A program made the translations under genes and the position numbers. Of a stretch of DNA of 16,111 bases, positions 1 through 8,242 are shown piece after piece; position 1 is the stretch's first letter; each line of letters opens with the position of its first letter. The DNA comes from JBARRO01 sp049644265 (lineage in GTDB: Bacteria > Bacteroidota > Ignavibacteria > UBA10030). The stretch spans positions 1 through 16,111 of the forward strand of contig JBARRO010000099.1 of the NCBI GenBank assembly GCA_049644265.1. The letters are read 5' to 3'. The notes below the pieces were generated by a model. That model was not told where the DNA came from. It did not search any database and saw only the letters and a list, made by a program, of their open reading frames with translations.

Positions 1-686
1 CCTCCAAGCTGGTGCCTTCGATCGATGCTGCGGAAAAGGAGCTCGCGAAGGCTTCGTATGACTTGATCTTTCTCGACTACCAGATGCCGTCGGGGACGGG
101 CATGGAATTCCTGAAACGAAATGCGGAAAAGGTTCAGGAGACGCCCGTGGTTATGCTCACGGGCCAGGGGGCCGAAGAAGTTGCGGTGGAGGCCATGAAA
201 CTGGGTGCGTATGACTACCTGAACAAGTCATCGCTCAGTCTGGACCTTGTTCCCATCGTTATCAATAACGTCTATGAGCGCCTGGTCGCGCGCAAGGCAA
301 AACAACAGCTGGAGGCGGAGCATCATGAGCGGGAGAAGCAGGACGCCGCGATCATGATTTTTCAGTCGACCGTGCGTGGGTTTGCCCACCACATCAATAA
401 CGCACTCGCCAACATCGTTCTTCGACTTCACTCCCGGAAGCGCAAAACCGCCAAACAAAAGTCTCTGTCAACCGAAGAAGCGGAAGAGCTCTTCAGCCAG
501 ATCGAAATCAGCTCGCTCGTGATCGAGGAAGTGGTGGCCGCATTGGTGAAGCTCAACAGCGAACTCGCAAACAAAATCGACATCGAGAAGCGATTGGGGG
601 AAATCAAGGAAGAACTGGAGGACAAGATCAGGTCCCTTGAAGGTAAGAAAAAGGCGGATGGAGGAACGAAGAGCAGGCGCTCGTGA
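1..686 (+). CDS. Response regulator receiver protein with C-terminal DHp-like helix (5' partial)
   Basis: The gene enters from the left edge; the reading frame starts at base 3 and ends at the TGA at 684-686. The GTG at 12 is inside the domain and is not the true start, because the first strand and helix of the receiver fold are missing. The receiver domain shows the phosphoacceptor Asp in LDYQMP (codon 75-77), the switch Thr in VVMLTG and the conserved Lys in YLNKSS. After a charged linker rich in Arg, Glu and Gln comes VRGFAHHINNALANI (about codons 372-416), which resembles the H-box of histidine kinases (AH.[FI]NN.L). The rest is a helical, probably coiled-coil tail (EEVVAALVKLNSELANK...EELEDKIRSLEGKKK). 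No ATPase N, G1 or G2 box follows before the stop. It probably takes part in a phosphorelay and acts by dimerisation or protein contact; there is no DNA-binding output domain. Upstream kinase or partner genes are outside the window. Confidence 0.85.
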   Translation, partial: SKLVPSIDAAEKELAKASYDLIFLDYQMPSGTGMEFLKRNAEKVQETPVVMLTGQGAEEVAVEAMKLGAYDYLNKSSLSLDLVPIVINNVYERLVARKAKQQLEAEHHEREKQDAAIMIFQSTVRGFAHHINNALANIVLRLHSRKRKTAKQKSLSTEEAEELFSQIEISSLVIEEVVAALVKLNSELANKIDIEKRLGEIKEELEDKIRSLEGKKKADGGTKSRRS

Positions 687-694
687 GATCCGGT

Positions 695-1900
695 TCAGCC
701 GGGAACAGAAGCGAGGCAGTCTGCAAGCGCTGAAACAGCCAGGTCGATTTCCTCCGGTGTATTGTAGAAGTGGGGGGAAAATCGAAACTTTCCCTCGCGC
801 AGTGAAATAGTAACCCGCTGCTCCAGCAACGCTTTAACGACCCCTGTGAGATCCATTGCACGCCGTGGTTGGAGCGTCACGATTCCCGCCCGTTCAGAAT
901 CCCCGTCCGGTGAGTAAAGCGTAAATCCCTCCAGTGCGCGCGATCGCTCGATGAGAAATTTCGTCAGCCCGAGGACATGGTGTTCGATGGCGTCGACGCC
1001 AAACTCGAGCAGCACGCTCATTGCGGCGTTCAATCCCCAGATCCCGGGAAAATTCAAGGACCCCCCTTCGTATCGTCGTGCGGCAGCGGCCAACGGCTGC
1101 CGGTAGTTATGAAAATCCCACGGATTGTCGACCGACAGCCAACCGACAAATTGTTGCTGCACCATTGACTGCAGTTGTTCCGTGAGGTAGAGGAATCCGA
1201 TCCCGTGCGGACCCAGCTGCCATTTTTGAGCTCCCGCACCAAGCGCATCGATCTTCATGCGTTGCACATCGATCCGCACTCCGCCGACGGCCTGGATTCC
1301 GTCGACGATAAACATGATTCCGCGTCGCCGGCAAAGGTCTCCGATCGACGCAAGGTCCGCGCGGAATCCTGAAAGGAACTGCACCGCGCTGATTGCCACA
1401 AGCCGGGTCCTGGGAGTAATGCCGCGCTCGACCATGTCCGGGGTGATCCTTCCGTCCTTCGAGGAAAGGATGTCGAGCTCAACGCCATGACGTTTGAGCG
1501 CCAGGTACGGATAGACGTTTGCGGGAAACTCGAGTTCATTCAGAAGGACACGATCGCCGGATTTCCATGGAAACCCCGAAGCAACGATGTTCAAAGAATC
1601 GGATGTGCTGGCAACCAGTGAAACTCGTTCGGGGGATTCGGCGTTGATAAGTTTCCGGATGTTCGCCCTGCACCCGGCAACTTCCTCAATATCCCTGGCG
1701 TAGGTGTCGATCGGACCGAGTGACCTCGCTTGCAAGTGCTGATTGATTGCACTGATAACGCGGGTTGAAAGGGGTCCGGTGGCGGCATGATTGAGGTAGA
1801 CCATCCCCTCCTTTGTGTGCGGAAAGAGTGCGCGGGCGGCTTCAAGCCGGCCGGAATCGAGGAGGCCATCGACGGTCATAATCTTCAATATAGACAGCAT
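695..1900 (-). CDS. PLP-dependent class V aminotransferase (cysteine desulfurase / isopenicillin-N-epimerase-like)
   Basis: This is a fold-type I PLP enzyme of the class V aminotransferase family, 401 residues from the chosen start. Visible landmarks are VYLNHAATGPLS near the N-terminus, the PLP-ring Asp in FIVDGIQAVG (residue 200), the Schiff-base Lys in GAGAQKWQLGPHGIGFLYL (residue 226) and the C-terminal RFSPHFYNTPEEID signature. The ATG at 1900 was chosen because the family normally begins 20-40 residues before the LNHA motif; the frame stays open to 2011, and an ATG at 1879 is also possible. None of these starts has a clear Shine-Dalgarno sequence. Substrate is not readable from sequence: family members remove sulfur from cysteine, lyse selenocysteine, or racemise or transaminate other amino acids. 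No SufBCD or SufE neighbours are seen, so a dedicated iron-sulfur role is not supported. It converges on the response regulator with 8 nt between stop codons. The 256 nt between its start and the divergent metalloprotease must hold both promoters, but I see no convincing consensus there. Confidence 0.88.
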   Translation of the reverse strand: MLSILKIMTVDGLLDSGRLEAARALFPHTKEGMVYLNHAATGPLSTRVISAINQHLQARSLGPIDTYARDIEEVAGCRANIRKLINAESPERVSLVASTSDSLNIVASGFPWKSGDRVLLNELEFPANVYPYLALKRHGVELDILSSKDGRITPDMVERGITPRTRLVAISAVQFLSGFRADLASIGDLCRRRGIMFIVDGIQAVGGVRIDVQRMKIDALGAGAQKWQLGPHGIGFLYLTEQLQSMVQQQFVGWLSVDNPWDFHNYRQPLAAAARRYEGGSLNFPGIWGLNAAMSVLLEFGVDAIEHHVLGLTKFLIERSRALEGFTLYSPDGDSERAGIVTLQPRRAMDLTGVVKALLEQRVTISLREGKFRFSPHFYNTPEEIDLAVSALADCLASVPG

Positions 1901-2146
1901 CCCCCCGAAAGGCAACGACGTGGAAAAACGTTTGAATCCCGCAACTTTTGGAAGAAAAATCCGTCCGTAAGTAATAGTTCTCACGCCGACCCTTCCGAAT
2001 CCAGGCACCATTGAAACAAGAAAGCCAAACCACCATAAGGATTTCTATCCTTCGTATCCCGCCCGATGTCCCGATTCACCACCCTTGCCGTCATCGGTGA
2101 TCTCATCAGAAATGTGTTTCTCCCATTCCCCATCATCACCACCAAC

Positions 2147-2152
2147 AGGAGG
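2147..2152 (+). promoter_or_regulatory. Shine-Dalgarno that fixes the metalloprotease start
   Basis: AGGAGG lies 4 nt before the ATG at 2157. The frame is open further upstream (an ATG at 2085), but those 24 codons are not signal-peptide-like, whereas the ATG at 2157 opens directly into a Lys-Lys plus hydrophobic signal sequence. The ribosome binding site and the signal peptide agree on 2157. Confidence 0.8.
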
Positions 2153-2156
2153 TTCT

Positions 2157-4712
2157 ATGAAAAAAGCTCTTCGATATTGTTTGCTGTTCGCATGGACGTT
2201 GTTTGGCGTCCAGGCGTCGCCCGGCCAGGGTACGCCTCCGAGCGTCGCACCGGTAGCTCCCAAGACGATCAAAGAGATGGTCAAGGCGAGCAAGAAATAT
2301 GACGGATTGTTTACGATCTACCAGGATACAACCGATGGTAGCACGACGATGCTTGTCAAGAAGGATCAGATCGACAAGGAGTATATTTATTTCAGCTTCA
2401 CGGCGGATGGAGTTATTGAGGCCGGCCATTTTCGGGGGGCATATCTTGGGAGCAACGTGTTTACCGTGAAGCGATACTTCAACAGGGTTGAATTCGTTAC
2501 GGAGAATACATCGTTTTACTTCGACAAGAATAATGCCTTGAAACATGCGTCGGAAGCAAACATCAGCAACTCCGTTCTCTCCGCACAAAAGATCGTCGCA
2601 ACGGATTCTATCACCGGTGATGTGCTCATCAAGTCGGATGACTTGTTTCTGACGGAAGTCCTTCAACAGGTGAAACCGACTCCGAATCCCACGGCGCGCC
2701 CGGGACAGTTTTTCTCACTCGGGAACCTGAACAAGGACAAATGCAAGATCGTCCAGGTGAAGGATTATCCGGCGAACACGGATGTGACGGTGGAATATGT
2801 TTATGACAATCCATTGCCGGTGAATGGCGGCGGTCAGGAAATTACCGACGCGCGGTATGTGAGTATCCGGGTTCAACACAGTCTCATTGAGGTCCCGCAG
2901 AACGACTACAAGCCCCGCGCAGATGATCCCCGCGTTGGGTACTTCTCGGAACAAGTCAACGATATGACGTCGGCTTCGACCACGCCGTACAGGGATCTCA
3001 TCCACCGTTGGAATTTGAAGAAGAAGGATCCCAATGCGGCTCTTTCAGAACCAGTCGAGCCGATCGTATGGTGGATTGAAAACACCACGCCGGTGGAGTT
3101 GCGCGAGACCATCAAGAATGCTGCGTTGACGTGGAATGTCGCGTTCGAAGCGGCAGGATTTAGGAACGCGCTGCAGGTGAAAGTTCAGAACGACGATGCA
3201 GATTGGGATGCCGGCGATATCCGCTACAATGTACTGCGATGGACGTCGTCTCCCCAGCCGCCGTTCGGCGGGTACGGACCGAGCTTCGTCAATCCCCGCA
3301 CGGGACAGATCCTCGGTGCCGACATCATGCTTGAGTATATCTACGTGACGAATAGAATCCGGCAGGAAAAGCTGTTCGAAAGTGCGGCATTGCCGATGGC
3401 GGAACAGCAGGACCAGCTTGAGAAATATCCCTGCTCGCTCGGCCAGTACCTGCATCTCTCGACCATGTTCGGCGTGGAAGCGCTCAGCGCCATGGATGCA
3501 TCCGATGTCGAGAAGCAGGAGCTTCTGAAGGAATCGATCTACTATCTCGTTCTCCACGAGCTCGGACACACGCTGGGATTGAATCATAACATGAAGGCGA
3601 GTCAGCTCTATTCACCGGCCGAGATCAACAACAAGGATCTCACGGCGAAGACGGGATTGACCGGCTCTGTCATGGATTATCCGGCCGTCAACCTCGCCAT
3701 GGATAAGAAGAAGCAGGGACAGTATTTTACGATGACGCCGGGGCCCTACGATAAGTGGGCTATTGAATACGGGTACTCTCCGGAGCTGGCCGATGCGTCA
3801 GCCGAGAAAGAGCGCCTGGCGAAAATCCTTGCTCGCTCGACGGAGCCTGCGCTTTTCTTCGGCAACGATGCGGACGACATGCGTTCGCCCGGCAAAGCCA
3901 TCGACCCTCGCGTGATGATCAACGACATGTCGAACGATGCGATTGGCTACTCGACGGACCGGATCAAGCTCGCCAATTCGATGTTCTCGAAAATCAAAGA
4001 GAAGTACAGTACGCCGAATCAATCCTACCACGAGCTGCGGAATGCCTTCCTCGTGCTTACGGGTGAGTACGCCAACGCCGCAACGATCGTCTCGCGTTAC
4101 ATCGGCGGTGTCTACGTCGATCGGGGGTTTGCGGGTCAGCCGGGCGCCGGAAAGCCGTTCACCGCGGTAAGTCAGACCGACCAGAAACGGGCAATGAACA
4201 CTCTGAAGACCTACGTCTTCGGCGTCGATGCGTTCAAGGCTCCGGGAGAGCTCTACAGCTATCTCCAGATGCAGCGAAGGGGATTCAACTTCTTCTCAAC
4301 GACCGAGGATCCGAAAATTCATTCGCGTGTTTTGAATATCCAGCGCGGCATTCTCGAGCATATCCTGCATCCGCTTGTTCTCACCCGTTTGAACGATTCC
4401 CGAATGTACGGGAACCAGTACCTGCTTTCCGATTTCATGGATGACCTGACGAAGGCAGTTTTTGCCGATGATCTTCGGGGAAATGTGAGCACGTTCCGAC
4501 AGAACCTTCAGATGGAGTACGTGAATCGGTTGATTGCCATGACAACGCCGGAAGGGAAAGCACGCTATGACTATCCGTCGCAATCCATGGCGGTCTACCA
4601 TCTGAAGTCGATTGAGCGCATGCTGAAGGGGAGATCGAAGGCAAATACGGAGACGATGGCGCATACGCAGAACGTCCTGCTGGCGATTCAGAAAGCGTTT
4701 GAAGCGAAATAG
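2157..4712 (+). CDS. Secreted zinc-dependent metalloprotease (metzincin-like, DUF5117/DUF4953 family)
   Basis: An 851-residue protein with a signal peptide (MKKALRYCLLFAWTLFGVQA, likely cleaved near residue 20) and a mature start rich in Pro, Ala and Val. The N-terminal half (KTIKEMVKASKKYDGLFTIYQDTTDGSTTMLVK onward, through about residue 270) matches my recollection of the DUF5118/DUF5117 beta-rich region. The catalytic zinc motif HELGHTLGLNH is at residues 467-477, giving His467, His471 and His477 as ligands and Glu468 as general base. A Met-turn-like SVMDYPAVN follows, with Met506. The long helical C-terminus (to QKAFEAK) is typical of the DUF4953 region. It is expected to act outside the cytoplasmic membrane as an endopeptidase; its substrate is unknown, and it may serve nutrition or protein processing. 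It appears monocistronic: its own Shine-Dalgarno, a divergent upstream neighbour and an intrinsic terminator about 100 nt after the stop. Family assignment is by motif recall, not by search. Confidence 0.92.
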   Translation: MKKALRYCLLFAWTLFGVQASPGQGTPPSVAPVAPKTIKEMVKASKKYDGLFTIYQDTTDGSTTMLVKKDQIDKEYIYFSFTADGVIEAGHFRGAYLGSNVFTVKRYFNRVEFVTENTSFYFDKNNALKHASEANISNSVLSAQKIVATDSITGDVLIKSDDLFLTEVLQQVKPTPNPTARPGQFFSLGNLNKDKCKIVQVKDYPANTDVTVEYVYDNPLPVNGGGQEITDARYVSIRVQHSLIEVPQNDYKPRADDPRVGYFSEQVNDMTSASTTPYRDLIHRWNLKKKDPNAALSEPVEPIVWWIENTTPVELRETIKNAALTWNVAFEAAGFRNALQVKVQNDDADWDAGDIRYNVLRWTSSPQPPFGGYGPSFVNPRTGQILGADIMLEYIYVTNRIRQEKLFESAALPMAEQQDQLEKYPCSLGQYLHLSTMFGVEALSAMDASDVEKQELLKESIYYLVLHELGHTLGLNHNMKASQLYSPAEINNKDLTAKTGLTGSVMDYPAVNLAMDKKKQGQYFTMTPGPYDKWAIEYGYSPELADASAEKERLAKILARSTEPALFFGNDADDMRSPGKAIDPRVMINDMSNDAIGYSTDRIKLANSMFSKIKEKYSTPNQSYHELRNAFLVLTGEYANAATIVSRYIGGVYVDRGFAGQPGAGKPFTAVSQTDQKRAMNTLKTYVFGVDAFKAPGELYSYLQMQRRGFNFFSTTEDPKIHSRVLNIQRGILEHILHPLVLTRLNDSRMYGNQYLLSDFMDDLTKAVFADDLRGNVSTFRQNLQMEYVNRLIAMTTPEGKARYDYPSQSMAVYHLKSIERMLKGRSKANTETMAHTQNVLLAIQKAFEAK

Positions 4713-4720
4713 GAGGACGG

Positions 4721-4750
4721 TTTTCAGTTTACAGTTGTGAGTTAGCAGTC
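4721..4750 (+). repeat. Degenerate 7-bp tandem repeat array after metalloprotease stop
   Basis: Four consecutive 7-bp units at 4723-4729, 4730-4736, 4737-4743 and 4744-4750 match a loose NNCAGTT consensus. The array begins about 9 nt after the TAG at 4710-4712 and would be part of the 3' untranslated RNA. It is followed by CAGTCCCTACGGAGG (4746-4760, overlapping the last unit), which matches 13 of 15 positions with sense-strand sequence beside the array at 9912-9960. Confidence 0.7.
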
Positions 4751-4806
4751 CCTACGGAGGATCGGGGATACAAGATGGAGAGGGATTGCACGCAACAAAT
4801 GCTACG

Positions 4807-4847
4807 AAGGCTCGGGCGCCGGAACATCGTCGCCCGAGCTTTTTTTT
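4807..4847 (+). terminator. Intrinsic terminator of the metalloprotease gene
   Basis: A perfect 9-bp stem GCTCGGGCG (4810-4818) pairs with CGCCCGAGC (4831-4839) around a 12-nt loop and is followed by eight T (4840-4847). The As before the stem can pair with the first Ts. On the opposite strand no T-run follows the stem, so it works only for rightward transcription. Confidence 0.93.
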
Positions 4848-4863
4848 GGTGCCTTCCTCAGAA

Positions 4864-4908
4864 AACTGATAACTGACTACTGATTACTGACAACTGTCTC
4901 CTACTGAC
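4864..4908 (-). repeat. Degenerate 7-bp tandem repeat array overlapping a stop codon
   Basis: Read on the + strand, five perfectly phased heptads at 4864-4898 follow [AT]ACTG[AT][TC]. A sixth copy (4902-4908) sits after a 3-nt slip and overlaps the TAG stop (4901-4903) and the last two codons of the glycosidase gene. In the sense direction of that gene the units read RTCAGT[TA], the same polarity as the arrays at 4721 and 9912. Confidence 0.8.
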
Positions 4909-7900
4909 ATCTCACCGTAACAATCTTCCTGACGTAGTCGCCAGTCCCTTCGAACGGGATTGACAACGTAAGCTTCTCTTCGGTTCGTTCATCGATCCGG
5001 GCATTCTCGACAGCTTTGACCATACGTCCCGGGTCGATCATCTCAATGCTGTAGTTGCTTCCGGCTCGTCCTTCCACGGTCAATGAGTATGACTGGTGGT
5101 CCCACTTCTCATCGACAACGCGCAGTCCCTGAGACTCCTGCTTCGGCCGCGGATGAGTGGACGGAGGTACCAACCCAATTCCGTTTGCGTGAATAACGGC
5201 AATCTCCACCGACCGAAGGAATGTAAGCAAAAGAACAGGCGCATCATTATAGGACGCAATGAACACAGGTTTTTTGGGTGCTGTTGGGCCTGCCCCGCGA
5301 ATCTCGGAGATTGTTGTTCCCAACGAGAACCTCGGCTGAAATTTCAGCTTGAGCGGTTTCTTCCCCTTTGTTTGAAACTTGAACCGGGTTCTTCCTTTCT
5401 CCCTTGTCATTGTCATGTCGACGGTGTGACCGCCGAGGGTAAGATTCTTCACGACTGCGAATTTCCAATCAGGAGGAAAATAGGGGCGGAGGGTCAGCTC
5501 GTCTGTCCGGGTTGAGATTCCCAGCATCCCTTCCAGCAGGGGCTGCAGTACCATGGTTTCGGACCACGCCTGGTGCGGACACACACCGGCTGGTTGGTAC
5601 CTCGCTCCATGTAACACTTCCTCAATATATCCGGCCGCGAAGTCTTTGTAGACCATCATGGTGCTGAGCGCGTGAAGGTATCCCTGGGTCGGCCTGCCCC
5701 ATTTGAATTCCGCCAGTGAGACCCATCCTGTAAACAACGGCCAGATGCTTCCGTAGTGATAGCCGCTCGGTTCGAACATGGGATTATCCCGCCCGATGAT
5801 ACGGACTCCCCAATCGGACGTAAAATTCGCGGAAGAATATTCCGAAAGACACTGTTCAGCATTTTCCCGGTCGGCAATACCGAGCAAAAAGCCCACGGCA
5901 GGGAGGATGGTTTTCTCCGGGTTGAATGTCCCGTCCTGGAGCTTTCCAAAATTGTAGAAGTTCGTTCGGGGATTCCAGAAATCTCTGAGGATGACCTCCC
6001 GGACTTTCCTGCTCTCGGTCGTCCATGTCGTTGCCAGATTCTTCTTTTCCAGCGCAGTCGCGATGGCCGCCGCCTCCTCGAGCGCAGATGCCCAGCACGA
6101 AGCCAGGTAATGTTCCGTGTGAATGGGAAAGAGCTTTCCTCCTTCCACCCATCCATGGCCCACGTTGGTGTTTTCGATAAGGTGGTCGTGGTCGGTGTCG
6201 GTCGAAAAACAAAACTCTATCGCCTTCAAGAGCCGGCTGAATTGGCTGGCGGCAAACGCCTTGTCGCCGGTGGTGCGCAGGTAACGGCCCATGAGCATGA
6301 TGTAGAGGGGAGTCGAGTCGGCGGAATCGTAATGGGCGTACCCGCTCGTCGTGAATTCATGCATGACCTTCCCGCTTACATCCTGGTATCTTCCAAGGAA
6401 CTCAAGAGTGCTCCGGACTTTCCTGAAATCTCCGTACTCGAGGACGGCAAAGCTCGTCCACACACTGTCGCGTCCAAAGTACCAGGCATACCCCGGTCGC
6501 CCGCTTACTTTCTGGCCTCCGTCCCAGCCTCGGTCTGAAGTGGAATATCCAGCAAGAAACGAAGCGCCTACACCCGGAGTCTCCGCAAAGAACCGATCGG
6601 TTGCCGCAACCGCCCAACGATATCCGGCGTTGAAATTATCGTCCGGACTGATGATCTGAGTTGTTGATGTCTCGAGCGAGTGAAAATGCGCCGCCTGGCT
6701 TGCGAGGACCCCTGAAGGATTCTTCAGGAACGCGCGGTATGCCCGCTCCGCTTCCTCGTCGCTCGTCGTGGAGCCTGAGAATGCAATCGACAGCGAGCTC
6801 CCCGGTGAGATGAGACAACGAAATCCCGCACCAACGCGGATTTCCGCGGTGGGCTTGCCCTCCAGCTTTCCATTGAATTCCTTGACCTCCATGAACTGGC
6901 CATACACAATTTCCTTCGGTTTTGTCGACGAACCGAGGATCGAAATTGCTCCGGCCGACTCGCTCTTGATGACAATTGCGTGAAGAGAATCGTCCCATGC
7001 GTATTGGAGAGATCCCGTCGCGCGGTCATTCAGCGGCCACATGAGCCTAAGGTCGAACTGGGCCGTGACAAGGATTTCAACCGGTTCTTTTGAATCGATG
7101 CGGTAGTGGATCCCTCCTCCCGGGAGGTCGCGATGTGCAAACGTGGTCTCCTCGATCATCGCCTCGCCGATATGATAGACTCTTGTGAGAGACTCGGGCT
7201 CGACAATAACCTGCGGGTTCAGTGCATGCGACCATTGAGTGTTCTGAGTGCCAACCTTGAATCCCGTGTTCAGATTCGAGAGAATTCTTGCCGGATGGCA
7301 CCAGGCCTCAGAGATTCCGCCGCGTTCCTTCCCCATGATCAAAATTCTTCTGCCGCCCGCGTCAAAGAACTGGTCGCTGTCGGTTGGGGCGAGCTCCCTT
7401 CTTAGAAGAAGCCCATTCGGTTTGGTTTGCCATCGCGTGGTCGCTTTTTCGAGGGACTTGCTCCGTCGTCTGAATTCCCGGACCGTCGGCTCATCGAACG
7501 ACCAGTACGTTGTTCGGCCTGATGGTTTCCTGGCCGTGAGGTAGTTGAAGCAATTCCGCCCGAATCGCTCCAGGTGTTTTCGAAACCGGGTCTTTTCCTC
7601 GGCAAAGAAGAAATACGTTCCTATGGTGAGGATTTTTCCTTTGCCGACCTCGTACTCATTAATGATCCGCCACTGCTCGTTGAGTTTGATGTACAGCCGT
7701 TCGATGCCGACAATTTTTCCGTTCTTCGGTAAGGCCTGATTGTACAGCGCCGCGGAGTAGGGTCGTCCCACAGTCGGATTCCAGGTGTAGAAGCCGCCGG
7801 AAAGTCCATCGAAAACCGGATGTCCCTGGAAGCTCGCAAAGCCGCGGATGTCCGGATAGTCTTCGGCCCACGAAGTCTGATCCCATAAGCCTTTTGAGAT

Positions 7901-8233
7901 AAGGTTCGGCCGCTGCTGCTCGAAGTTGAGGTCGACCACGTATTGGGCTGCGAGCAAAGAAAGGAGCATGGACCCGCCGCGTTGGAGATAGTGTTTCAGC
8001 GAAAGCCGCAGAAGAGGGTCGAGGGCGATGTCGGGGATCGTGGGGTTGCTGTCGAAGTGCCACCAGAGAAGGTCAAACTCGCTCAGTGTCTTTGGCCTTC
8101 GGCGAATGGAATCGAATGTAATTTTTCGGGCTTTGCGATCCTTTAACGCGGAAACAAAACTCCATCCCGCCGCCTCTTCAGCCGAGAGGTTCTTTTCGCT
8201 GTGGACAAGATAACCTATGGTCTGCTTGCTCAT
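4901..8233 (-). CDS. Cytoplasmic multidomain glycoside hydrolase, glycogen-debranching-like (alpha/alpha)6 barrel
   Basis: 1110 residues, no signal peptide. Residues 1-235 look like a Rossmann-type glutamine-amidotransferase-like or DUF4960-like domain (DLLWWHFDSNP near 54-64, YLQRGGSMLLSL near 82-93, GKGKILTIGTYFF near 197-209). Residues about 265-495 are beta-rich. Residues about 530-905 form the predicted six-hairpin barrel: GRPGYAWYFGRDS (Asp589), HYDSADSTPLY, DHDHLI, GHGWVEGGK (Glu697, candidate general acid), SDWGVR, GYHYGSIWP, YIEEVLHG (Glu871/Glu872) and PHQAWSET (Glu892), the last resembling the C-terminal motif of amylo-alpha-1,6-glucosidases. The rest (905-1110) is a beta-rich tail. 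It likely hydrolyses an alpha-glucan or other oligosaccharide in the cytosol, but linkage and substrate cannot be read. It starts 9 nt after the permease stop, so the two are almost certainly cotranscribed; no Shine-Dalgarno is visible, suggesting translational coupling. It is a paralogue of the secreted protein at 9956-12559. The annotation could equally be trehalase-like or simply GH. Confidence 0.85.
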   Translation of the reverse strand: MSKQTIGYLVHSEKNLSAEEAAGWSFVSALKDRKARKITFDSIRRRPKTLSEFDLLWWHFDSNPTIPDIALDPLLRLSLKHYLQRGGSMLLSLLAAQYVVDLNFEQQRPNLISKGLWDQTSWAEDYPDIRGFASFQGHPVFDGLSGGFYTWNPTVGRPYSAALYNQALPKNGKIVGIERLYIKLNEQWRIINEYEVGKGKILTIGTYFFFAEEKTRFRKHLERFGRNCFNYLTARKPSGRTTYWSFDEPTVREFRRRSKSLEKATTRWQTKPNGLLLRRELAPTDSDQFFDAGGRRILIMGKERGGISEAWCHPARILSNLNTGFKVGTQNTQWSHALNPQVIVEPESLTRVYHIGEAMIEETTFAHRDLPGGGIHYRIDSKEPVEILVTAQFDLRLMWPLNDRATGSLQYAWDDSLHAIVIKSESAGAISILGSSTKPKEIVYGQFMEVKEFNGKLEGKPTAEIRVGAGFRCLISPGSSLSIAFSGSTTSDEEAERAYRAFLKNPSGVLASQAAHFHSLETSTTQIISPDDNFNAGYRWAVAATDRFFAETPGVGASFLAGYSTSDRGWDGGQKVSGRPGYAWYFGRDSVWTSFAVLEYGDFRKVRSTLEFLGRYQDVSGKVMHEFTTSGYAHYDSADSTPLYIMLMGRYLRTTGDKAFAASQFSRLLKAIEFCFSTDTDHDHLIENTNVGHGWVEGGKLFPIHTEHYLASCWASALEEAAAIATALEKKNLATTWTTESRKVREVILRDFWNPRTNFYNFGKLQDGTFNPEKTILPAVGFLLGIADRENAEQCLSEYSSANFTSDWGVRIIGRDNPMFEPSGYHYGSIWPLFTGWVSLAEFKWGRPTQGYLHALSTMMVYKDFAAGYIEEVLHGARYQPAGVCPHQAWSETMVLQPLLEGMLGISTRTDELTLRPYFPPDWKFAVVKNLTLGGHTVDMTMTREKGRTRFKFQTKGKKPLKLKFQPRFSLGTTISEIRGAGPTAPKKPVFIASYNDAPVLLLTFLRSVEIAVIHANGIGLVPPSTHPRPKQESQGLRVVDEKWDHQSYSLTVEGRAGSNYSIEMIDPGRMVKAVENARIDERTEEKLTLSIPFEGTGDYVRKIVTVRCQ

Positions 8234-8242
8234 GCGTGCGGT

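Noticed and set aside
690..706. Terminator between the converging regulator and aminotransferase genes
   Set aside because: Only 4-bp stems can be formed and there is no T-run on either strand.
1901..2011. N-terminal extension of the aminotransferase from an ATG at 2011
   Set aside because: The 37 extra residues match nothing in the family and have no ribosome binding site; they probably lie in the divergent promoter region.
2037..2052. Small hairpin AAGGAT-TTCT-ATCCTT upstream of the metalloprotease
   Set aside because: A 6-bp AT-containing stem without a T-run or conserved context is too common by chance to call a regulatory element.
3045..3587. Open frame of 180 codons on the minus strand inside the metalloprotease gene
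   Set aside because: It overlaps the catalytic region of a clear metalloprotease, has no motif of its own and no start signal.
4810..4839. Bidirectional terminator serving the minus-strand glycosidase too
   Set aside because: On the minus strand the stem is followed by CTTCGTAGC and not by a T-run, so only the rightward direction is supported.
4864..4908. CRISPR-like repetitive pattern
   Set aside because: The units are 7 bp, contiguous and without spacers; no cas gene is present. It is a tandem microrepeat.
5756..6538. Open frame of about 260 codons on the + strand opposite the cytoplasmic glycosidase
   Set aside because: It shows no recognisable motif or ribosome binding site and is fully contained in the well-supported glycosidase gene.
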